In this document: positions 20,286 through 27,803 of the stretch, piece after piece | How the letters are laid out: every line of letters begins with the position of its first letter | Numbering within the stretch: the stretch's first letter is position 1 | Assembly (NCBI GenBank): GCA_017418975.1 | Contig: JAFOMG010000016.1 | Coordinates: 1 to 64,000 of the forward strand | Direction of reading: 5' to 3' | DNA from: Sphingomonas sp. | GTDB taxonomy: Bacteria; Pseudomonadota; Alphaproteobacteria; Sphingomonadales; Sphingomonadaceae | DNA length: 64,000 nt | Position numbers and translations under genes: made by a program | The notes under the pieces: model-generated | What the model was told of the DNA's origin: nothing | What the model saw: the letters and a program-made list of their open reading frames with translations, nothing else | The model's database searches: none

Positions 20286-21878
20286 TTAAATGTGGATTTC
20301 GGTCGGCCGGTTACGGCGCAACCAGATCGTGACAAGCATGCGGGTGAACACGACGGCGGTGAACACCGAAGTCGCGATGCCGATCAGCAGCACGACCGCG
20401 AAGCCGCGCACCGGGCCGGAGCCCAGGATCACCATGATCAGGCCGGCGATCGCGTGCGTCACGTTCGCCTCGAAGATCGTCCGGCTGGCTTCCTTGTAGC
20501 CGAGCTCGACCGCCTGGCTCACCCCGCGCCCGCGCCGCCGCTCCTCGCGGATGCGTTCGTTGATCAGCACGTTCGCGTCGACCGCGGTGCCGATCGTCAG
20601 CACGAAGCCGGCGATGCCCGGCAGCGTCAGCGTGGCGTTTAGCAGCCCCATCACCGCCAGGATGACCAGCACGTTGATGATCACCGCCAACGTGGCGTAG
20701 ATGCCGAAGCGGCCATAGGTCAGGATCATGAACGCGATCACGGCGACGACCGCGATGATCGAGGCCGTGATGCCGGCGCGGATCGAATCGGCGCCGAGCT
20801 CGGGGCTCACCGTCGATTCCTGCACCACCTTCAGCTTCACCGGCAGCTTGCCCGAGCGCAGCGCGATCGCAAGCTGGTTCGCGCTCTCCACGGTGAAGCC
20901 GCCATTGATCACGGCGCTGCCGCCCAGGATCGGCTCGTTGATGTTCGGCGCCGAGATGACGACGCCGTCGATGATGATCGCGAACGGCTTGCCGCTATTC
21001 TCCTGCGTCACCTTGGCGAAGCGCTTGGAGCCGGCGCCGTTGAGCTGCAGCGTGACGCCGGGCGCGCCGGTCTGCGGGTCATAGGTCTGCTTGGCATCGA
21101 CGAGCATGTCGCCGCTGATCATCACCTGGCGCTGCACGGCAACCTTCACGCCGTTCTGATACGGCATGATCACGTCGCCGGCGGGCGCCTCGCCACGCTG
21201 CACGGCGTTCTGATCGGCATTGACGTCGACCAGGCGGAATTCGAGCACCGCGGTCTGGCCGATCAGCGCCTTGAGCGCGGTCGGGTTCTGCAGGCCCGGC
21301 ACCTGCACGACAATGCGGTTGGTGCCTTCGCGCACCACGGTCGGCTCGACCGTGCCGAGCGCGTTGATGCGCGTCTCGATCACTTCGCGGGCATCGCCCA
21401 TCGCGGTGTCGATCGCTTCGTTGATCCCCGCCTCGGTCGGCGTCAGCACGAACTGCGACGAGTTGACCACGGCAACGTCCCACTGACGCTGGCCGGTGGT
21501 GCCCACGCCGGTGCCGGTGATCGCCAGCAGCTTCTCGCGGGCGGCGTCGACCTTCGACGCGTCCCGGACCATGAAGCTGACCTTGCCGCCCTGGACCGAG
21601 ATGTCGCCGATGTCGATCTTGGGGTCCTTGCGCATCTCGGCGCGGACCTGATCCTGCATCTGCGTCAGCTTGGCCTGGCGCACGTCATCGGTGTTCGCCT
21701 CGAACAGCAGGAAACTGCCGCCGGCAAGGTCGAGGCCGAGGTTGATCGCCGGCTTGGGCACCCAGCTCGGCCAATGCTCGCGCGCGCTCTTCGGGAAGAA
21801 GCTCGGGATCGACAGCGCGATCATGATCGCGATGCCGACCAGGATCGTCGTGATCTTCCAGCGGGGAAAGTCGAGCAT
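20286..21878 (-). CDS. secD: Protein translocase subunit SecD
   Basis: The 530-aa protein has a first TM helix, the conserved NLGLDLAGGSFLLFE segment, a large periplasmic domain (about 60-340) and a C-terminal helical bundle with TLPGIAGFVLTIGTAVDANV and NERIREERRRG, the RND-type proton-channel region. Its start codon overlaps the yajC stop by one base (TGATG), showing operon coupling. It works with SecF and YajC in the inner membrane. Confidence 0.97.
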   Translation of the reverse strand: MLDFPRWKITTILVGIAIMIALSIPSFFPKSAREHWPSWVPKPAINLGLDLAGGSFLLFEANTDDVRQAKLTQMQDQVRAEMRKDPKIDIGDISVQGGKVSFMVRDASKVDAAREKLLAITGTGVGTTGQRQWDVAVVNSSQFVLTPTEAGINEAIDTAMGDAREVIETRINALGTVEPTVVREGTNRIVVQVPGLQNPTALKALIGQTAVLEFRLVDVNADQNAVQRGEAPAGDVIMPYQNGVKVAVQRQVMISGDMLVDAKQTYDPQTGAPGVTLQLNGAGSKRFAKVTQENSGKPFAIIIDGVVISAPNINEPILGGSAVINGGFTVESANQLAIALRSGKLPVKLKVVQESTVSPELGADSIRAGITASIIAVVAVIAFMILTYGRFGIYATLAVIINVLVILAVMGLLNATLTLPGIAGFVLTIGTAVDANVLINERIREERRRGRGVSQAVELGYKEASRTIFEANVTHAIAGLIMVILGSGPVRGFAVVLLIGIATSVFTAVVFTRMLVTIWLRRNRPTEIHI

Positions 21879-22219
21879 CAGTCGTTCGCGGGCTTCGCGC
21901 CGCCGGCCGGCATCACGCTGGTGAGCGTGGCCTTGATCGCGCGGACCTTCACATTGGGGGCGAGCTCGATCTCGACTTCGGTCTCGTCGACCTTGGTCAC
22001 CTTGCCGAGAAGGCCGCCGCCGGTGACGACCTGGTCGCCCTTCTTCACGGCGTTCACCGCGTTCTGAAGATCCTTCATCCGCTTCTGCTGCGGACGAATC
22101 ATCAGGAAGTAGAAGGCGACGAAGATGAGGACGAGCGGCGCAAGTCCGAGGACGCCGCCCATCGGGTTGGCCTGGGCTGCCGCGCCTGCGGCCTGTGCAT
22201 GTGCTGGCGTGATGAGCAT
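21878..22219 (-). CDS. yajC: Preprotein translocase subunit YajC
   Basis: The ATG at 22219 after CAGGACCCC gives 113 aa. A single TM helix (LAPLVLIFVAFYFLMIRPQQ) with the hallmark MIRPQQKRMKD is followed by the small cytoplasmic domain GDQVVTGGGLLGKVTKVDE. YajC associates with SecDF in the inner membrane. A longer in-frame start at 22303 would displace the helix from the N-terminus and has no ribosome site. Confidence 0.95.
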   Translation of the reverse strand: MLITPAHAQAAGAAAQANPMGGVLGLAPLVLIFVAFYFLMIRPQQKRMKDLQNAVNAVKKGDQVVTGGGLLGKVTKVDETEVEIELAPNVKVRAIKATLTSVMPAGGAKPAND

Positions 22220-22362
22220 GGGGTCCTGATTATTATTGTCATGGGCGGAGGAATCCGCACCGTTCAAGCGCGGCGCGCTAACATGCGGCACACCCCGGTG
22301 CAACTATTGTCGCGGATGGGTTGCATCCCGCGCCGGTCCGGCCTAGAGGGCGCACCCTTGGT

Positions 22363-22439
22363 CGGGGCGTAGCGCAGCCTGGTAGCGCATCACACTGGGG
22401 GTGTGGGGGTCGCAGGTTCGAATCCTGTCGCCCCGACCA
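22363..22439 (+). tRNA. tRNA-Pro (anticodon GGG)
   Basis: The 77-nt cloverleaf has acceptor CGGGGCG paired with CGCCCCG, discriminator A and encoded CCA (22437-22439), D-arm GCGCAGCCTGGTAGCGC, anticodon loop CTGGGGG (anticodon GGG) and T-arm CAGGTTCGAATCCTG. Its 3' part is the attachment site of the island that begins right after it. Confidence 0.97.
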
Positions 22440-22442
22440 TTT
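22394..22442 (+). repeat. attL: 3' end of tRNA-Pro, 49-bp direct repeat
   Basis: The 49 bp from ACTGGGGGTG through ACCATTT are identical to 59199-59247. The repeat covers the anticodon loop to the CCA end plus TTT, so integration leaves the tRNA gene intact. Confidence 0.9.
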
Positions 22443-22782
22443 AGATTTCAAGCACTTATGCTGAACACGGATCCCCTCGCGCAAACGCACAGGGAAACGC
22501 CAGCAATCACATAGCAATCACCGATTCGGCGAACTTGCGGCGATGCACTGGGTCGCTTCTCCACTAGATAAGAATTCCGAAGGCCACCGCGCGGCACTAA
22601 GGCTCCTCCCCGTCTCTCATGGAGGGCGCGCACAGGGTGGCTTCGGCAAACCCGAGCAGAGCGCCCTAGGCGCGAATCTGCCGGCGCCAAGGAGACGCGC
22701 GAGGTCGGGAGCGGAAATCGCAGCTTCTGCGGCCCTTTTCCGCCATCTGACAATTGTGGTGCGGATGTATTGAGGCCTTCGC
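22443..22782. other. Left island margin, no gene seen
   Basis: The 340 bp between attL and the end of purU hold no supportable gene. The sequence would contain the 3' untranslated region of the purU operon. Confidence 0.5.
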
Positions 22783-23634
22783 TCAGTTCCTGAAAACGAC
22801 GGTCTTCCTCCCGTTCATCACCACTCGGTGCGTCACATGCCAGCCGACGGCGTGTCCGAGCACCTGGTTTTCTATCTCTCGTCCCTTGCGAACCAGATCG
22901 TTCGGCGAATCTTCGTGGGTCACACCTTCGACCGCCTGATGGATGATTGGTCCTTCATCCAGTGCGGCGGTAACATAGTGCGCCGTGGCGCCGATCATCT
23001 TCACGCCGTGCGTATGAGCCTGATGATAGGGTTTCGCGCCCTTGAAGCTGGGCAGGAAGCTGTGGTGGATGTTGATGCAGCGGCCGGAGAGATAGGCAGC
23101 GAGATCGTCCGACAGGATCTGCATGTAGCGGGCCAGGACCACGAGTTCCGCGCCGCTCTCCTCGACGAGCGCCTTGATGCAGGCCTCCTGCTGCGCTCTG
23201 GTGTCGGAAGTGACCGGCAGATGATGGAAGGGAATGTCCCGAATGTCGCTCGCGGTGAGTGCGGAAGCCGGGTGGTTGGAGGCGATGCCGACGATCTCGA
23301 TCGGCATGTCGCCCATCCGGGCCTTGTAGAGCAGATAGGCCAGGCAATGGTCGAACTTGGAGACCAGGATCAGGACTTTGACGGGCCGATCGGTCCGCAC
23401 CAGCTTCCAGTCCATCTCGAACGCTTCGCCGAGCTTCGCAAGCGCGTCTGCCATGATGGATTGCTCGCAATCGCTCTCGAAGACGATGCGCAGGAAGAAC
23501 CGGCCTGTCTCGCTATCCTCGAACTGGCGCGATTCGAGGATATTGCCGCCATGCTCGAAGATGATCCCGCTGACATTGTACACAATGCCCGGACGATCCG
23601 GGCAGTTGATGATCAGCGTATAGGATTGCGGCAT
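22783..23634 (-). CDS. purU: Formyltetrahydrofolate deformylase
   Basis: This 283-aa protein has an N-terminal ACT domain (YTLIINCPDRPGIVYNVSGI) and a C-terminal formyl-transferase-fold catalytic domain with INIHHSFLPSFKGAKPYHQA and the catalytic Asp region TAALDEGPIIHQ. It hydrolyses 10-formyl-THF to THF and formate; in enterobacteria it is controlled by the methionine/glycine balance through the ACT domain. It is the last gene of the riboswitch-led mesX-mesD operon, 46 bp after the flavin reductase. A role in freeing THF when 5-methyl-THF is trapped by B12 shortage is an inference. Confidence 0.92.
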   Translation of the reverse strand: MPQSYTLIINCPDRPGIVYNVSGIIFEHGGNILESRQFEDSETGRFFLRIVFESDCEQSIMADALAKLGEAFEMDWKLVRTDRPVKVLILVSKFDHCLAYLLYKARMGDMPIEIVGIASNHPASALTASDIRDIPFHHLPVTSDTRAQQEACIKALVEESGAELVVLARYMQILSDDLAAYLSGRCINIHHSFLPSFKGAKPYHQAHTHGVKMIGATAHYVTAALDEGPIIHQAVEGVTHEDSPNDLVRKGREIENQVLGHAVGWHVTHRVVMNGRKTVVFRN

Positions 23635-23680
23635 TCGTCATTCTCCGGGGGCTGGCAGCGCGGCGGGATGCGCGCGGCCA

Positions 23681-24178
23681 CTAGCCGATAGGCGTCAGCG
23701 TGTGAAAATCGCTCGAGTGGAAGACCAGCGGCATGACCTCGTCGGCGGCGGCCGCACGATGGAGGCGGAAGAGGACGATGTCGTGGTCGCCCGCGGCGAT
23801 TTCCTGCTCGACCGAGCATTCCAGCCAGGCCGTCGCATTGGCGAGGAAAAGCGCGCCGTCGGGGGTCACTTCATAGTCCAGCCCATGGAAGCGGTCGTCG
23901 CCTCGCTGCGCCAGCTGGCGCGCGGTGGCGGCATGGCCATGGCCGAGGAAAGAGATTCCGATGCGCTCGAGCGTCCGCAACTGCCCCCAGGTCGCGGAGC
24001 CGTGCTTGATGCACACCGACACCAGCTGCGGGTTGAGCGAAATGGCGACGAAGGCGCTCGCGGTCATGCCCAAGGGCTTGTCCCGATCCATCGCGCACAG
24101 GGCGGTGACACCGGTCGGGAACCGGCCGAAAAGACGGCGCAACTCGGCATCTTCGCTAATGGTGTTCAAGACGATCAT
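23681..24178 (-). CDS. Flavin reductase-like FMN-binding protein
   Basis: The 165-aa protein shows the flavin reductase-like split-barrel fold: FPTGVTALCAMD, PLGMTASAFVAISLNPQLVSVCI near the flavin site, and HGLDYEVTPDGALFL. Such enzymes pass reduced FMN or FAD to partner monooxygenases. Its start overlaps the stop of the transporter gene by 4 bp (ATGA). In this operon the obvious partner is MesX, whose pathway is reported to need oxygen, so it may supply reduced flavin to MesX. That link is inferred. Confidence 0.85.
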   Translation of the reverse strand: MIVLNTISEDAELRRLFGRFPTGVTALCAMDRDKPLGMTASAFVAISLNPQLVSVCIKHGSATWGQLRTLERIGISFLGHGHAATARQLAQRGDDRFHGLDYEVTPDGALFLANATAWLECSVEQEIAAGDHDIVLFRLHRAAAADEVMPLVFHSSDFHTLTPIG

Positions 24179-25185
24179 TTGCCTGGATCCTGGATTGTGG
24201 CGGCGGGCAGAGCGGCGCTCTCCGGCCGCTGGCCATAGCGCCGGGCGAGCGCCGCGCAGACCATCAGCTGCATCTGGTGGAACAGCATGAGCGGGAGAAC
24301 GATCAGGCCCACCGTGCTTGCCGAGAAGATGATGTTGGCCATCGGCAAGCCGCTCGCCATGCTCTTCTTCGAACCGCAGAACACGATCGCAATCTCGTCC
24401 TCAACCGTGAAGCGCAGCAGCCGGCTGACCGCGGTCGTGAAGACCAGCACCAGGCCCAGAATCACGAGATCCAGGACGATAACGAGCGCCAGGCTCTGCG
24501 GCGTCACCTTGCTCCAGATCCCCGCGACGACGCCGGCGCTGAACGCCGAATAGACGACCAGCAGGATCGATCCGCGATCGAAGACCATGGTCAGCATCTT
24601 CTGGCGGCTCAACCAGCCGCCGATGAACGGCCGCGCGCACTGGCCGATCAGGAACGGCAGTAGGATCTGCAGCGCAATGTCGCCGACGGCGTCCAGCGAC
24701 ATGCCGCCGCTATTGGCGCTCAGCAGCATCGTCGCGAGTACGGGGGTGATCACCACCCCCGCTAGATTGGAGACGGATGCACTGCACAGGGCCGCGGGAA
24801 CATTGCCGCGTGCGATCGAGGTGAAGGCGATCGACGACTGCACCGTCGAGGGTAACAAGCACAGGAACATCAGGCCGGTGGCGAGGCCGCTATCCAGATA
24901 GCCTCCCGCAAGTTTCAGCACCCCGAAGCCGACCAGAGGAAAGACGACGAAGGTCGTAGCGAATACCAGCCCCTGCAACCGCCAGTGCGTGATCCCCGCC
25001 CAGATCGCCTGCGGGGAAATCCGGGCGCCGTAGAGGAAGAACAGCAACGCGATGGCAGCGACCACGACATGGTCGAGCACGTCCTTCCCCACGCCTCGCG
25101 CAGGAAGGAGTGCGGCGAGCACCACCATGCCCACGATCGCGAGGATATAAGGATCCAGCCGCAGCCGGCGCAGAAGAGCATTCAT
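24175..25185 (-). CDS. SBF-like (bile acid:sodium symporter family) transporter
   Basis: The ATG at 25185 has CTGGAGCCCTTG in front; a TTG just upstream is less likely. The 336-aa protein has about ten hydrophobic helices, with VVVAAIALLFFLYGARIS, LMFLCLLPSTVQSSIAFTS and EIAIVFCGSKKSMASGLPMA, all typical of the YfeH/Rch1-type SBF-like family. It sits in the inner membrane and moves an organic anion. In this methionine operon the substrate could be the unknown methyl donor or a sulfur/one-carbon compound, but the sequence does not say. Confidence 0.82.
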   Translation of the reverse strand: MNALLRRLRLDPYILAIVGMVVLAALLPARGVGKDVLDHVVVAAIALLFFLYGARISPQAIWAGITHWRLQGLVFATTFVVFPLVGFGVLKLAGGYLDSGLATGLMFLCLLPSTVQSSIAFTSIARGNVPAALCSASVSNLAGVVITPVLATMLLSANSGGMSLDAVGDIALQILLPFLIGQCARPFIGGWLSRQKMLTMVFDRGSILLVVYSAFSAGVVAGIWSKVTPQSLALVIVLDLVILGLVLVFTTAVSRLLRFTVEDEIAIVFCGSKKSMASGLPMANIIFSASTVGLIVLPLMLFHQMQLMVCAALARRYGQRPESAALPAATIQDPGK

Positions 25186-25283
25186 CAAGGGCTCCAGAAG
25201 TCAGGCATTGACCGGACGGACAGATAGGGCGTCCGCGCGCCCGGGGATTGTTCCCGAGCGCGCGTGATGCCTCCGATAACCTG

Positions 25284-26312
25284 TCAGGCCAAGAGTTCCT
25301 TCCGGACGATCTCCGCGCCGGCGCCTAGGGCGTTCAGCTTGCCCTGCGCCACGTGGCGGGAAAGCGGAGCCATGCCGCAGTTGGTCGACGGATAGAGCTT
25401 GTCGGCATCGACGAACTGCAGCGCCCTGCGCAGCGTATCGGCCACTTCCTCCGGCGTCTCGATGGTGTCCGATGCCACGTCGATGGCGCCGATCATCACC
25501 TTCTTGCCGCGGATCAGCTCGATCAGGTCCATCGGCACGTGCGAGTGGTGGCATTCCAGGCTGACAATATCGATCCTAGACTTCTGGAGATTGGGGAAGG
25601 TCTCCTCATATTCGCGCCACTCGGCACCCAGCGTCTTCTTCCAGTCGGTATTGGCCTTGATGCCATAGCCGTAACAGATGTGGACGGCCGTCTCTGCCTT
25701 CAGTCCTTCGGCCGCGCGTTCCAGCGTGGCGATGCCCCAGTCGTTCGCCTCGTCGAAGAACACGTTGAAGGCCGGCTCGTCGAACTGGATGATGTCGACG
25801 CCCGCTGCTTCCAGCTCCTTCGCTTCCTCGTTGAGAATGCACGCGAATTCCCAGGCGAGTTTCTCGCGGCTCTTATAGTGGTCGTCGTACAGCGTATCGA
25901 TCATCGTCATCGGCCCCGGCAGGGTCCACTTGATCGGCTGATCCGTCTGCGCGCGCAGGTACTTGGCATCCTCGACGAAGACCGGCTTGGGGCGCGACAC
26001 CGCGCCCACGACCGAAGGCACGCTCGCATCGTAGCGGTTGCGGATGCGCATGACCTGCTTCTTTTCCCAATCGACGCCGTCCAGATGCTCGATGAAGGTC
26101 GTGACGAAATGCTGGCGCGTCTGCTCGCCGTCGCCGACGATGGTGATGCCGGCCTGGCGCTGATCATCCACGGCCAGGCGCAGGGCGTCCTGCTTGCCGG
26201 CGACCAGTTCCTCGCCTTCCAACTTCCAAGGTGACCAGAGCTTCTCCGGCTCCGCGAGCCAGGAGGGTTTGGGCAGGCTGCCGGCAGTCGAGGTGGGCAA
26301 CAATGTCTTCAT
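25284..26312 (-). CDS. mesD: Folate-independent methionine synthase, core-MetE type (MesD-like)
   Basis: The 342-aa protein corresponds to the catalytic barrel of MetE alone, without the N-terminal folate-binding half. It starts LLPTSTAGSLPKPSWLAEPE and has DGEQTRQHF, the zinc-site pieces VSLECHHSHVP and STNCGMAPL (Cys), and IIQFDEPAFNVFFDE. Core-MetE proteins paired with DUF1852 belong to the MesD group of methionine synthases, which methylate homocysteine without 5-methyl-THF and need MesX and oxygen; the methyl donor was unresolved when described. It lies 31 bp downstream of mesX, under a cobalamin riboswitch. Confidence 0.88.
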   Translation of the reverse strand: MKTLLPTSTAGSLPKPSWLAEPEKLWSPWKLEGEELVAGKQDALRLAVDDQRQAGITIVGDGEQTRQHFVTTFIEHLDGVDWEKKQVMRIRNRYDASVPSVVGAVSRPKPVFVEDAKYLRAQTDQPIKWTLPGPMTMIDTLYDDHYKSREKLAWEFACILNEEAKELEAAGVDIIQFDEPAFNVFFDEANDWGIATLERAAEGLKAETAVHICYGYGIKANTDWKKTLGAEWREYEETFPNLQKSRIDIVSLECHHSHVPMDLIELIRGKKVMIGAIDVASDTIETPEEVADTLRRALQFVDADKLYPSTNCGMAPLSRHVAQGKLNALGAGAEIVRKELLA

Positions 26313-26343
26313 GATGGATGGATGCCTTGTAATTCTTGACGGA

Positions 26344-27327
26344 TCAGAGGGCGAAGCTGGCGGACCATTGATCGAGGACGGCCCGGTACGGCTTGATGAA
26401 GCGCTCCTCGGCGAACCTGCCCTGCTCGACGGCGAGGCGGCTGCGTTCCTCGCGATCGTAGACGATGCGGGTCAGCGAATAGTCCTGATACTTCAGGCTC
26501 GGCTGATAGATTTCCGCCGCGGCCGAATTGGCGTTGTAGATCTCGGGACGGTAGATCTTCTGGAAGGTCTCCATCACGCTGATCGTGCTGACCAGCTCGA
26601 GGCTGGTGTAGTCGCCGAGCAGATCGCCGATATGATAGAAGGCGAAAGGCGCCACACTGTTCGGCGGCATGAAATAGCGGACCTTCATGCCCATCTTGGC
26701 GAAATACTCGTCGGTCGCCGAGAATTTGTCGTTCCGGTACTCGATCCCGAGAATGGGGTGCTCGTTCGCGGTCCGATGGTAGACCTCCTTGCTCGACACG
26801 CTCAGGCAGATGACGGGCGGTTTGCCGAAATTGTCGCGATAGGCACTCGAGTTCAGGAAGTGCTTGAACAGGTTGCCATGCAGGTCGCCGAAATCCTGCG
26901 GAGCGGAATTCGGGTGCGCCTTCATATGCGCCGGCAGGACCACGCTGAAGTCGTAATCGCGGACATAGGACGAGAAGTTGTTGCCGACGATGCCGTCGAT
27001 TCGCTCGCCGGTCTTGTTATCGACGATCGTCGTCTGCAAGATTTCGATCAGCGGGAACGCGTCGTCGCCGCCATCGGTGTCGACATGCATCTCGACCGAG
27101 ATGATCTTGAGCTCAAGGGAATACCGATCCCCTTTCGGGTTGTCCCAATGCGCCAGGGCATTGAAGCGGTTGTCGATCATCCGCAGCGTGTTGCGCAGAT
27201 TCTCCTGCCGGCTCTCGCCTCGCGCCAGATTGGCGAAGTTGGTGGTGATGCGCGTGCTGTCGGCGGGACGATAGTCCTCGTCGAAAGTGATACGCTTCAG
27301 CGAGAACGAAAAGGGCGCGTTACTCAT
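26344..27327 (-). CDS. mesX: DUF1852 protein, MesX-like partner of MesD
   Basis: The ATG at 27327 (MSNAPFSFSLKRITFDEDYR) gives 327 aa. The frame is open further upstream, but that part is riboswitch leader. Recognisable DUF1852 stretches are TRITTNFANLARGESRQENL, FNALAHWDNPKGDRYSLEL and HPILGIEYRNDKFSATDEYF. MesX is required with MesD for oxygen-dependent methionine synthesis in Acinetobacter; its chemistry is unknown. It is the first gene after the riboswitch, followed by mesD, the transporter, flavin reductase and purU. Confidence 0.88.
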   Translation of the reverse strand: MSNAPFSFSLKRITFDEDYRPADSTRITTNFANLARGESRQENLRNTLRMIDNRFNALAHWDNPKGDRYSLELKIISVEMHVDTDGGDDAFPLIEILQTTIVDNKTGERIDGIVGNNFSSYVRDYDFSVVLPAHMKAHPNSAPQDFGDLHGNLFKHFLNSSAYRDNFGKPPVICLSVSSKEVYHRTANEHPILGIEYRNDKFSATDEYFAKMGMKVRYFMPPNSVAPFAFYHIGDLLGDYTSLELVSTISVMETFQKIYRPEIYNANSAAAEIYQPSLKYQDYSLTRIVYDREERSRLAVEQGRFAEERFIKPYRAVLDQWSASFAL

Positions 27328-27488
27328 GGTTCGACCAATCACCTGCTTTTGCCGGGCGGAAGGGCCGAAGGAAGAACGCGCGAGACGGGACTGATGGGAC
27401 GCGGCCCGCCAAGGGCCGGCGGACACGCGACGCAATCGTACGTCTGGCGCGATCCACCGGAGGAACCCCCGTCCGAGGAACGTTATCA

Positions 27489-27689
27489 CGTCGGAGGCAG
27501 GTCTCCTGGCTCACGGGTCAACACGTCGGCCCCGGCCTTCCCAGCGGGCTTGCGGCCCGCCAGTGACACTAAATGGGTCCGCCGCTCGCCGCTTACAGTT
27601 GCGGGGGCAGCGCCGGATTCCGCCCTCTCGAGCGCCACCGGCTTCCCGTCTTAGCCCCGTCGCCTTGCATGGAACGGGGAACCTCGACG
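27489..27689 (-). promoter_or_regulatory. Cobalamin riboswitch in the mesX-mesD leader
   Basis: Read on the minus strand, it shows the canonical order: GGTTCCCCG, GGGAAGCCGGTG, the core GCGCTGCCCCCGCAACTGTA, GTCACTGG, GGGAAGGCC and the B12 box GAGCCAGGAGACCTGCC (27496-27512). P1 can form between CGTCGAGG and CCTCCGACG. Binding of adenosylcobalamin would be expected to turn the operon off. The mesX start lies about 160 nt downstream, leaving room for an expression platform that includes a CGGCCC/GGGCCG hairpin. Confidence 0.95.
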
Positions 27690-27718
27690 GGGCCGCTTCA
27701 ACACCATCACACGGCGGC

Positions 27719-27749
27719 TGTCAAGGATGATATAAAGATATCTTTATAT
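27719..27749 (-). promoter_or_regulatory. Palindromic operator and -35 box of the mes operon
   Basis: The perfect 20-bp palindrome ATATAAAGATATCTTTATAT (27730-27749) lies just upstream of a perfect TTGACA (27719-27724, minus strand), about 30 bp before the riboswitch. The metE operon has the same arrangement. The motif resembles operators described for the SAH-sensing ArsR-family regulator SahR, but that assignment is from memory and no such regulator is encoded in the window. Confidence 0.7.
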
Positions 27750-27803
27750 GGTAATGTGAGGCGAGAGGCCGTCGCTGGAAGTTCTTCGCTCGGCGCTGCC
27801 GGC

